Shown one piece after another: positions 42,846 through 49,095 of a stretch of 49,095 nucleotides of DNA. Position 1 is the stretch's first letter. The number at the start of each line of letters is the position of its first letter. Source of the stretch: WHSW01 sp963769945 (lineage in GTDB: Bacteria > Actinomycetota > Thermoleophilia > Solirubrobacterales > 70-9); NCBI GenBank assembly GCA_963769945.1, contig CAVYOA010000021.1, positions 1 through 49,095 of the forward strand, in the 5' to 3' direction. A program made the position numbers and the translations under genes. The notes beneath the pieces are model-generated. The model saw nothing but the letters and a program-made list of their open reading frames with translations. It ran no database searches and was not told where the DNA came from.

Positions 42846-43346
42846 ATGGAATGCACGAGATGCGAGGGGCCGACCCGAGTCTTGGAGAGCCGTAGAGCCG
42901 AGGCCGGCGCCGCTCTGCGGCGACGCCGGGAGTGCTCAGCGTGCGGGCATCGCTTCACGACCTTCGAGCGTCACGCTGCCGAGCCGTTTTATGTCGGCAA
43001 GCGCGACGGCGAGCGCCAGCGCTTCGACCGCACGAAGCTGCGGGCGGCGCTGCTTCGCTCCACCCACAAGCGTCAGGTCTCAGCCGCGGACGTCGAGGCA
43101 CTCGTCGACCGCGTCGAGCTCGCGATCGCGTCTGCCGGCGGTGAGCTCGCGGCGTCGCGGATCGGCGAGCTCTGCGTCGACGGATTGCGCGAGCTCGACT
43201 TCGGCGCCTACCTGCAGTTTCTCGGAACGCTGCCATCGCCTGACGCCGCTGGCGGATCGAACCCGGAGTTTGCGGTTTCGTCGTCGGCGGGTTCCGTCCG
43301 CGGCGCCGGGCAGAGTGCATCGTTACCACCTAAACCAGCTTCGTAG
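42846..43346 (+). CDS. nrdR: Transcriptional repressor NrdR
   Basis: NrdR senses ATP/dATP and represses ribonucleotide reductase genes. The 166-residue protein has an N-terminal zinc ribbon (MECTRCEGPTRVLES and RECSACGHRFTTFERH, four Cys as C-x-x-C twice). The ATP-cone is FDRTKLRAALLRSTHKRQVS and VDRVELAIASAGGELAASR, ending LREL-type DGLRELDFGAYLQFLGTL. The first knuckle is C-T-R-C where C-P-x-C is usual. The last 35 residues are Ser/Gly/Ala-rich. It sits 21 bases before nrdJ and is surely co-transcribed with it. Confidence 0.93.
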   Translation: MECTRCEGPTRVLESRRAEAGAALRRRRECSACGHRFTTFERHAAEPFYVGKRDGERQRFDRTKLRAALLRSTHKRQVSAADVEALVDRVELAIASAGGELAASRIGELCVDGLRELDFGAYLQFLGTLPSPDAAGGSNPEFAVSSSAGSVRGAGQSASLPPKPAS

Positions 43347-43367
43347 GACGAGATAGAGGAGAAGAGG

Positions 43368-46199
43368 ATGCCGGAAAGTGCTGCAAATACCGCAAATGTG
43401 AGCGAGGACGGCCTGCGCTGCGCCCGCCACCACACGACTCCGGGGGTCCACCCCTTCGACGAGATCGAGTGGGAGCTTCGCGACGCCGTCATCGGCGACC
43501 CGGCCAATCCCGCCTTCGAGCAGCACGGCGTCGAGTTCCCCAAGTCTTGGTCGCAGAACGCGACGAACATCGTCGCCCAGAAATACTTCCGCGGGCGCCT
43601 CGGATCGGACGAGCGCGAGAGCTCGGTCAAGCAGATGATCGCCCGCGTCGCCGGCACGATTGCCGGCTGGGGGCGTGACGGCGACTACTTCGCCTCCGCC
43701 GAGGACGCCGACGCCTTCGAGGCCGAGCTCACCCACATCCTCTTGCATCAGAAGGCCGCCTTCAACAGCCCCGTCTGGTTCAACGTCGGCTTCGAGGAGC
43801 ACCCTCAATGCTCGGCGTGCTTCATCCTCTCGGTCGACGACACGATGGAGTCGATCCTCGCCTGGAACACCAAGGAAGGCACGATCTTCCGCGGCGGCTC
43901 GGGCTCGGGCATCAACCTCTCCAACATCCGCGGCTCGGTCGAGCACCTCTCCAAGGGCGGCCTCGCGTCAGGCCCCGTCTCCTTCATGCGCGGCGCCGAC
44001 GCCTGGGCGGGCACGATCAAGTCCGGCGGCAAGACCCGGCGCGCCGCGAAGATGGTCGTGCTCAACGTCGACCATCCCGACATCGAGCACTTCATCTGGT
44101 GCAAGGCCGACGAGGAGAAGAAGGCAGAAGCGCTTCGCGATGCCGGCTTCGACATGTCGATCGACGGCGAGGGCTTCACCTCGATCCAGTACCAAAACGC
44201 CAACAACTCGGTTCGCATCACCGACGAGTTCATGCAGGCAGTCGCCGACGACGCCGACTGGGATCTGATCGCGCGCAACGGCGGCGAGGTGGTGAAGACG
44301 CTGCCTGCCCGCGACCTGATGAACCAGATCGCCGAGGCGGCGTGGCGCTGTGCGGATCCCGGCGTGCAGTACGACACCACGATCAACCGCTGGCACACGA
44401 GCCCGGAGTCGGGGCGAATCAACGCATCCAATCCCTGCTCCGAGTACATGCACGTCGACAACTCGGCTTGCAACCTCGCCTCGATCAACCTGATGAAGTT
44501 CCGTCGCTCAGACGGCTCCTTCGACGCCGCCGAGTTCGAGCAGACGGTCGACATCGTCTTCCTCGCCCAGGAGATCGTCGTCGGGCCCTCGAGCTACCCG
44601 ACCGAGGAGATCGGCAGCAACGCCCGCGCCTTCCGCCAGCTCGGCCTCGGCTATGCCAACCTCGGCGCGCTGCTGATGTCCGACGGCGTCGCCTACGACT
44701 CCGACGAGGGTCGCAACATCGCCGGCGCGATCACGGCGCTGATGACGGGTCGCGGCTATCGCAAGTCGGCCGAGATCGCCGCCGCGGTCGGCACCTACGA
44801 CGAGTACCCGAAGAACCGCGAGGCCCACAACTCAGTCATGCGCATGCATCGCGACGCCTCATACGAGCTCGACGCCGACGGCGTCAAGGGCGAGCTCGTC
44901 GAGGCTGCGCAGCGCAGCTGGGACGAAGCGGTCGAGCTCGGCGACGAGCACGGCTACCGCAACGCTCAGGCGACGGTTCTTGCGCCTACGGGAACGATCA
45001 GCTTCCTCATGGACTGCGATACGACGGGCATCGAGCCCGACTTCTCGCTGGTCAAGTTCAAGGAGCTGGTCGGCGGCGGGCAGATGACGATCGTCAACCA
45101 GACGGTGCCGATGGCGTTGCACACGCTGGGCTACTCAGACAACGAGGTCGATCAGATCGTTGCCTACATCAACGACAAGGGGTCGATCATCGGCGCCCCC
45201 GCGCTCAAAGACGAGCACCTGCCGGTGTTCGACGTCGCCGTCGGCGAGCGGGCGATCTCGCACATGGGTCACATCAAGATGATGGCCGCGGCGCAGCCGT
45301 TTCTCTCGGGAGCGATCTCGAAGACGGTCAACCTGCCGCAGACGGCGACGGTCGACGACATCGCCGACGCCTACACCGAGGGCCACAAGCACGGCCTCAA
45401 AGCGCTGGCGATCTACCGCGACGGCTCGAAGACCGCGCAGGCGCTTCGCACCGATGCCCAGGATTCAGACGACGCCGACGCAGAGGCGGCGGCGCCACTG
45501 CCCGAACGCCGCAAGATGCCGGCCGAGCGCGAGTCGATCACGCACAAGTTCTCGATCGCCGGCCATGAGGGTTACATCACCGCCGGCAAGTACGAGGATG
45601 GCTCGATTGGCGAGATCTTCCTCACCGACATCGGCAAGGAGGGCTCGACGATCAAAGGCATGATGAACGCCTTCGCCACCGCGGTCTCGATCGGCCTCCA
45701 GTACGGGGTGCCGCTGGAGACGCTGGTGAAGAAGTTCAGCTACATGCGCTTCGAGCCGGAGGGGATCACCGGCAACCCGGAGATCCCGTTCGCGAAGTCG
45801 ATGCCCGACTACATCATGCGCTGGGTCGCGAGCCGCTTCATCGAAGACCTCGACGACCTCGAAGACCTCGGCATCATGACCAAGGAGGTGCGGGCTCGCA
45901 AGGAAGCGCAGCTGGCGATCTTCACCGACGACACGGCCGGGCCGGCGGACGCCGGCAACGGTGGCAATGGCGCCAACGGCCACGCCAACGGCTCCGCGGA
46001 ACCGGTCGAGACGATCCACCAGCCGGGTAAGACGGTCGCGGCGGCGGCGGCGATGACCGACACCCCGCCGGTCGTCCCGGCCAAGGTCAGCCGCGGCGGC
46101 GACCTCGGCCCGGCGTGCGAGCAATGCGGCGGAATGATGCAGCGGACGGGCTCTTGTTATACGTGCTCGTCTTGCGGCAACAACACCGGCTGCGGCTGA
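43368..46199 (+). CDS. nrdJ: Adenosylcobalamin-dependent class II ribonucleotide reductase
   Basis: The 943-residue enzyme reduces ribonucleotides with adenosylcobalamin and no oxygen. Landmarks: KAAFNSPVWFNVGFEEHPQC and SACFILSVDDTMESIL (first Cys of the redox pair), GSGSGINLSNIRGS, RINASNPCSEYMHVDNSACN (catalytic Asn-x-Cys-x-Glu, about 352-358, with the second redox Cys after it), FRQLGLGYANLGALLMSDG and VLAPTGTISFLMDCDTTGIE. A TSCPD-type C-terminal domain (GEIFLTDIGKEGSTIKGMMN) and a Cys-rich swinging tail (CEQCGGMMQRTGSCYTCSSC) follow. A Gly/Asn/Ala linker joins them. The RBS AGGAGAAGAGG precedes ATG 43368. Confidence 0.96.
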   Translation: MPESAANTANVSEDGLRCARHHTTPGVHPFDEIEWELRDAVIGDPANPAFEQHGVEFPKSWSQNATNIVAQKYFRGRLGSDERESSVKQMIARVAGTIAGWGRDGDYFASAEDADAFEAELTHILLHQKAAFNSPVWFNVGFEEHPQCSACFILSVDDTMESILAWNTKEGTIFRGGSGSGINLSNIRGSVEHLSKGGLASGPVSFMRGADAWAGTIKSGGKTRRAAKMVVLNVDHPDIEHFIWCKADEEKKAEALRDAGFDMSIDGEGFTSIQYQNANNSVRITDEFMQAVADDADWDLIARNGGEVVKTLPARDLMNQIAEAAWRCADPGVQYDTTINRWHTSPESGRINASNPCSEYMHVDNSACNLASINLMKFRRSDGSFDAAEFEQTVDIVFLAQEIVVGPSSYPTEEIGSNARAFRQLGLGYANLGALLMSDGVAYDSDEGRNIAGAITALMTGRGYRKSAEIAAAVGTYDEYPKNREAHNSVMRMHRDASYELDADGVKGELVEAAQRSWDEAVELGDEHGYRNAQATVLAPTGTISFLMDCDTTGIEPDFSLVKFKELVGGGQMTIVNQTVPMALHTLGYSDNEVDQIVAYINDKGSIIGAPALKDEHLPVFDVAVGERAISHMGHIKMMAAAQPFLSGAISKTVNLPQTATVDDIADAYTEGHKHGLKALAIYRDGSKTAQALRTDAQDSDDADAEAAAPLPERRKMPAERESITHKFSIAGHEGYITAGKYEDGSIGEIFLTDIGKEGSTIKGMMNAFATAVSIGLQYGVPLETLVKKFSYMRFEPEGITGNPEIPFAKSMPDYIMRWVASRFIEDLDDLEDLGIMTKEVRARKEAQLAIFTDDTAGPADAGNGGNGANGHANGSAEPVETIHQPGKTVAAAAAMTDTPPVVPAKVSRGGDLGPACEQCGGMMQRTGSCYTCSSCGNNTGCG

Positions 46200-46299
46200 T
46201 GACGGGCTGGGAGGCCTCAGCTCGGCGTCATCCTCGGCTCGCGTGCGGAGCACGCTTCGCCTCGTCTTCCTTGATCTGACGCCTCCCACCTCCGTCATT
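46198..46299 (+). repeat. Hairpin structure after nrdJ, related to the intergenic element
   Basis: An outer stem TGACGG (46200-46205) / CCGTCA (46292-46297) and an 8-bp stem TGGGAGGC (46208-46215) / GCCTCCCA (46281-46288) enclose the hairpin GGCTCGCGTGC-GGA-GCACGCTTCGCC (46236-46261). An alternative pairing GGCGTCA (46224-46230) / TGACGCC (46277-46283) would compete. The CTCGC...GCTTCGCC hairpin and GGCGTCATCC match parts of the elements at 24029 and 30715, here in the opposite relative order. No T run follows, so it is not a simple terminator. Confidence 0.5.
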
Positions 46300-46430
46300 G
46301 CTCGTCGGCGGCTCGGCGCGATTTCGCGTCGTCTCCACACGACGCCTTGAACCGACCCCCTCACTGACCCGTCCCGCTGACCACGGTCGAGCGGCGAGAA
46401 TCACCGGCGTGCGAGTTCTCTTCCTCGCGG
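46300..46430. other. Intergenic region, nothing recognised
   Basis: Between the hairpin after nrdJ and the convergent secreted-protein gene no gene or motif is seen. Confidence 0.4.
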
Positions 46431-46871
46431 CTATGGCGCCGGGACGGTGTAGGTCTTCGAGCGCGCGAAGCTGCACTTGCGCTTGCCCTTCTTCAGCATC
46501 TCGACCGTGATGTAGTGCACGCCGGTCGACGCCTGCTCGATGTCGTTGGGCCCGGCGCGCGTCGTCCACTTCGCCTTCCAGCGGCCTTTGCTGTCGGTCT
46601 CGACGACGTTCATCACCGAAGGATTGTTGAACGGCGGCCCGAGCTCCTGGATGATCACGACCTCGCGCTTGGAAAGGCACGCCTCGTCCTTTGCCGTGAC
46701 TCGGCCTTTGGCGCTCCAAGCGTCATCGCCGGGCAGACTCGTGCGGGTCATCTTCTCGATCACCGCCCTCGTCTTCACCGGCGCCGCCGCCGCCGGCACG
46801 GCGACCAGCAGCGCGAGGACGACGGCGACAGCAGGGAGCGCGATTCTTTTCGTCATCTGGCGGCCCGTCAT
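46431..46871 (-). CDS. Small secreted protein
   Basis: The 146-residue product (ATG 46871, or 46856 without five residues) has a signal peptide MTKRIALPAVAVVLALLVAV ending PAAAAPV. The mature part has one disulfide candidate pair (DEACLSKREVVI and KRKCSFARSK) and a beta-sandwich-like pattern (GRWKAKWTTRAGPNDIEQAS, then VHYITVEML). GRVTAKDEACLSKREVVI and TDSKGRWKAKW are reminiscent of secreted bacterial surface proteins that vary on one beta-sandwich theme, but no family is assigned. An earlier start at 46964 lacks signal-peptide logic. Function unknown. Confidence 0.65.
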   Translation of the reverse strand: MTGRQMTKRIALPAVAVVLALLVAVPAAAAPVKTRAVIEKMTRTSLPGDDAWSAKGRVTAKDEACLSKREVVIIQELGPPFNNPSVMNVVETDSKGRWKAKWTTRAGPNDIEQASTGVHYITVEMLKKGKRKCSFARSKTYTVPAP

Positions 46872-47237
46872 GTGAGTGCTTGAGCCGACCGTATCAGCCG
46901 CGACTTCGAGGAAGCGGGCGCCCATGAGCGCACACGTTCGTCCCCGCGGCGTGCCGATCGGCACGCCGCCGGCAATTAGGCGCCCGGCGTCCCGGAGGTA
47001 CGTCGCGGAACTGAGCTGCGCTGCCTACCATGCGCTCCATCGTGCGATGGCCGCGTCGATCAACCGCGCATCGACCGGGCGACGCCAAGGCCGCGGTGGC
47101 CGACCGATGGGCAGAGCCAAGGCGGCCGACTCGATGAGGCCGATGCCGAAGAGGCCGACGGCGGCCCCAACGTCGACGCCGACGAGCCGTCGCGCTGGGA
47201 TTTCGAGCCGGGCACCGAGATCGCGCCCGACCGGCCG

Positions 47238-48059
47238 GTGATGAAGCGACTCGGTGGGGGCACTCGGTACGAGGTCTACCTCGCCTGGGACGAGCACTTG
47301 TGCGCGCTCGTGGTGGCGAAAGTTCTGCGCCCCAGCCACGTCGCCGACGCCCGCGCCCTGCTGCAGCTCGAACGCGAGGCAAAGATCATCGATCAGCTGG
47401 CGCATCCGATCCTCCTGCGGAGCTTCGGCGCTGTGCTCGACGGCCCGCACCCGCATCTGCTCGTCGAGCATCTCGAGGGCCCGACGCTTCGCCGTCTGAT
47501 CAAGCGCCAAGGCGGCCTGCCGCTCGAGCAGCTCCTGCCGCTGGCGATCCACATCGCCGCCGCGCTTCATTACATGGCGCGCGAGGAGGTCGTTCACCTC
47601 GACGTCAAGCCCTCGAACATCGTCATGGCGGTGCCACCGCGCTTGATCGACCTCAGCATCGCCCGGCCGCTCGAACAAGCCGTGAAGCTTCGCGACTCGA
47701 TCGGGACGGATGCCTACATGGCACCGGAACAGTGCGACCCCGTCAGCTCGCCCGGCATGATCGGCCCGCCAGCCGACGTCTTCGGCCTTGGGGCAACGCT
47801 GCACCACGCGATCACCGGTGAGCGGCCCTTCCCGCGCGAGCAGGGGGCGAGCGATTCCGAGGTGCTGACGACTCGCTTCCCTCAGCTTGCCCACCCACCG
47901 ATGCCGATCGAACGCAACGTGCCGGCCGAGCTCATTGACCTCGTCACTCGGATGCTCGCTCACAACCCTGACGAACGACCTCCAGCGATGGAGGTCGCCG
48001 AGGCGCTCGAGCCACTGGTCCCAGCTCGGCCGCGGCAAAGGCGCCAGTCACCTCGCTGA
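47238..48059 (+). CDS. Eukaryotic-like serine/threonine protein kinase
   Basis: A 273-residue kinase domain: LGGGTRYEVYLAWD (glycine loop), VVAKVLRP (ATP Lys), LQLEREAKIIDQLAHPILLR (Glu of helix C), HLDVKPSNIVMAVPPRLIDL (H-x-D-x-K-P-x-N catalytic loop), then DLSIARPLEQAVK in place of D-F-G, and GTDAYMAPEQCDP. No transmembrane helix or PASTA follows. The open frame starts at GTG 47238, but upstream sequence in the same frame is coding-like (DADEPSRWDFEPGTEIAPDR, 47177-47236). A start at ATG 47107 (MGRAKAAD), with one base missing near 47136 before DEADAEEADGG, would add an acidic N-terminus. Substrates unknown. Confidence 0.82.
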   Translation: MMKRLGGGTRYEVYLAWDEHLCALVVAKVLRPSHVADARALLQLEREAKIIDQLAHPILLRSFGAVLDGPHPHLLVEHLEGPTLRRLIKRQGGLPLEQLLPLAIHIAAALHYMAREEVVHLDVKPSNIVMAVPPRLIDLSIARPLEQAVKLRDSIGTDAYMAPEQCDPVSSPGMIGPPADVFGLGATLHHAITGERPFPREQGASDSEVLTTRFPQLAHPPMPIERNVPAELIDLVTRMLAHNPDERPPAMEVAEALEPLVPARPRQRRQSPR

Positions 48060-48110
48060 ACCGCTCGGCCGGATCTGATTAGGCACGCGATAGTCGGGCA
48101 CTCGCTGGTC

Positions 48111-48536
48111 ATGGCATCCGAACCGCAACAGGTCCAGGCCGCCGATCAGGGCCCGCTCGAGGTCGAGACCGACGAACGCGCGGCGCGAGCCGATTGGCGC
48201 TCGTCCGTCTACGGCACGGTCATCGTCACGCTGCTGATCGGGCTCTGGCTGATCGCCTCCGCCGGCTTGCTCGACTACACCAAGCCGGCCCTGCCGCTCA
48301 TCTGGGGCATTGCAATCGCCTTGCTCAGCCTCCTGCGCCTGTTCGGGCCGAGCCGCTCGCGCACGCTCGCGCTTGCAACCGCGGCCGCCGGTGCGCTCGC
48401 TGCGATCAGCGCCCTCCTTGCCTCCGAGAGCGCGGGCGAGACCGCAAACGTCGCCCTGCTCGGGCTCGCCACGGTGATTCTCGCCCTTGTCGGCATCGCC
48501 GCCGACAGCGAGGGCCGGCGCGGCTCGCGCGCCTAA
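48111..48536 (+). CDS. Multi-pass membrane protein, SPW-repeat-like
   Basis: A 141-residue protein starting ATG 48111 (MASEPQQVQAADQGPLEVET). A charged N-terminal tail of about 30 residues precedes four hydrophobic helices (YGTVIVTLLIGLWLIASAGL, LPLIWGIAIALLSLLRLFG, LALATAAAGALAAISALLA and LGLATVILALVGIAAD). The first helix with W-x-x-x-x-x-G...L-W-L-I-A-S-A recalls the SPW repeat of actinobacterial membrane proteins, though the S-P-W itself is absent. Function unknown. It follows the kinase gene by 51 bases on the same strand. Confidence 0.6.
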   Translation: MASEPQQVQAADQGPLEVETDERAARADWRSSVYGTVIVTLLIGLWLIASAGLLDYTKPALPLIWGIAIALLSLLRLFGPSRSRTLALATAAAGALAAISALLASESAGETANVALLGLATVILALVGIAADSEGRRGSRA

Positions 48537-48576
48537 GCGCCGTCGGCCACCTCAGGCGCTGCCAGGCGCCAGCGGA

Positions 48577-49008
48577 TCAGTCGACCTGCTGGCCGTTCGC
48601 GGTCAACGCGACGTCGATGTTGCCCTTGGTCGCGTTCGAGTACGGGCACACCGAATGCGCCGCGCGCACGAGCTCCACCGCCGCCGCGCCCTCGAGCGAA
48701 GGCAGGCTGATATCGAGCTCGACGCCGAGCTTGAAGCCGCGCTCGGACGTCGTCAGCAGGTGCACCTTGGAGTCGATCGAAAGCTGACCTGTCTCGAGCT
48801 TCTGGCGGCGGGCTACCGCGGCGACGGCATTGTCGAAGCAGGATGCGTAACCGATCGCGAAGAGCTGCTCGGGATTTGTCGCGTTCTCGGAACCCTCCGC
48901 GCCCGGAGCGCGCAGGTCGACCTCTAAGGCGCCGTCGCTGGTCCTGCCGTGGCCGTCAATGCGACCGCCGTCGACATGGGCCTCGGCCGTGTAGATCGGT
49001 TTGCTCAT
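48577..49008 (-). CDS. ohr: Organic hydroperoxide resistance protein (Ohr)
   Basis: This 143-residue peroxidase of the OsmC/Ohr family reduces organic hydroperoxides with lipoyl-linked thiols. It has the catalytic cysteines in GYASCFDNAVAAVARRQK and AAHSVCPYSNATKGNIDVAL, and TNPEQLFAIG before the first. The N-terminal IYTAEAHVDGGRIDGHGRTS and DGALEVDLRAPGAEGSENAT are typical. Length is normal for Ohr. The leader region at 49009-49095 contains AT-rich inverted repeats that may bind an OhrR-type regulator. Confidence 0.94.
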   Translation of the reverse strand: MSKPIYTAEAHVDGGRIDGHGRTSDGALEVDLRAPGAEGSENATNPEQLFAIGYASCFDNAVAAVARRQKLETGQLSIDSKVHLLTTSERGFKLGVELDISLPSLEGAAAVELVRAAHSVCPYSNATKGNIDVALTANGQQVD

Positions 49009-49050
49009 CGCTTCTTCCTCTCGTTGGACCGGTTGCTCGATTGGCTATCC

Positions 49051-49077
49051 TTACTTCAGAAAGTAAAGTTACTTCAG
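49051..49077 (-). promoter_or_regulatory. Candidate OhrR/MarR-type operator upstream of ohr
   Basis: TTACTT-CAGA-AAGTAA is a perfect 6-bp inverted repeat at 49051-49066. A second TTACTTCAG occurs at 49069-49077, so the half site is present at least three times. The motif is AT-rich in high-GC DNA, 43-69 bases before the ohr start codon. OhrR regulators bind such palindromes in front of ohr genes; no ohrR gene is in the window. Confidence 0.5.
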
Positions 49078-49095
49078 TCTTAGAAGCTCAGATCC

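Overview
The window is about 49 kb of high-GC bacterial chromosome, most likely from an actinobacterium of the class Thermoleophilia (Solirubrobacter/Conexibacter/Patulibacter-like). This is inferred from gene content: an archaeal-looking topoisomerase I, a type IB (MptA/FolE2) GTP cyclohydrolase, a class II B12-dependent ribonucleotide reductase with NrdR, a DUF6421 protein, and several secreted proteins that share a small F-E-C-K domain. No rRNA, CRISPR array, insertion sequence or prophage was seen. There are three tRNA genes: Thr-GGT, Tyr-GTA and Thr-CGT.

Layout. 1-3.8 kb is an exopolysaccharide-type locus (tyrosine-kinase fragment, methyltransferase-like protein, TylF-like methyltransferase, polyprenyl glycosylphosphotransferase) in which three of four genes carry frameshifts. 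4.1-6.8 kb has a small DNA-binding protein, tRNA-Thr, a secreted protein and a frameshifted tyrosine recombinase. 6.8-10.3 kb is one large secreted eight-repeat protein. 10.4-13.3 kb is a minus-strand run of esterase, threonine aldolase and short-chain dehydrogenase. 13.3-16 kb holds a VapBC pair, a membrane protein, a remnant of a peptide-binding protein and a LysR regulator. 16-18.7 kb is a DUF6421 gene divergent from an Lrp/AsnC regulator. 18.7-21.8 kb holds a small membrane protein, a PD-(D/E)XK-like gene running into tRNA-Tyr, CsbD and a glycine-rich secreted protein. 21.7-25.5 kb is housekeeping: primary sigma factor, FolE2, PgsA and a uracil-DNA glycosylase. 25.5-29.8 kb is a tightly overlapping plus-strand run of two exported ferritin-like proteins, a thioesterase, a glycosyltransferase and a DUF2304 protein, ended by a convergent glycosyltransferase. 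29.9-38.5 kb is all minus strand: tRNA-Thr, a two-component system, a prepilin-like protein, HolB, Tmk and TopA. 38.5-46.2 kb holds a HAD hydrolase, precorrin-2 dehydrogenase, a badly frameshifted aldo/keto reductase, small membrane proteins, hemolysin III and nrdR-nrdJ. 46.4-49 kb holds a secreted protein, a Ser/Thr kinase, a membrane protein and Ohr with a candidate operator.

Two things stand out beyond ordinary genes. First, a roughly 160-bp intergenic element occurs twice (24029-24188 and 30715-30879). Each copy has a closing terminal stem and an internal hairpin, and each stem shows a compensatory base-pair change between copies. A related hairpin follows nrdJ. Second, the window contains many single-base frameshifts, above all thirteen apparent one-base insertions in one aldo/keto reductase gene whose repaired protein is otherwise well conserved. 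This looks more like a sequence-quality signature than gene decay, but reads would be needed to decide. Genes called from frameshifted sequence are flagged one by one.
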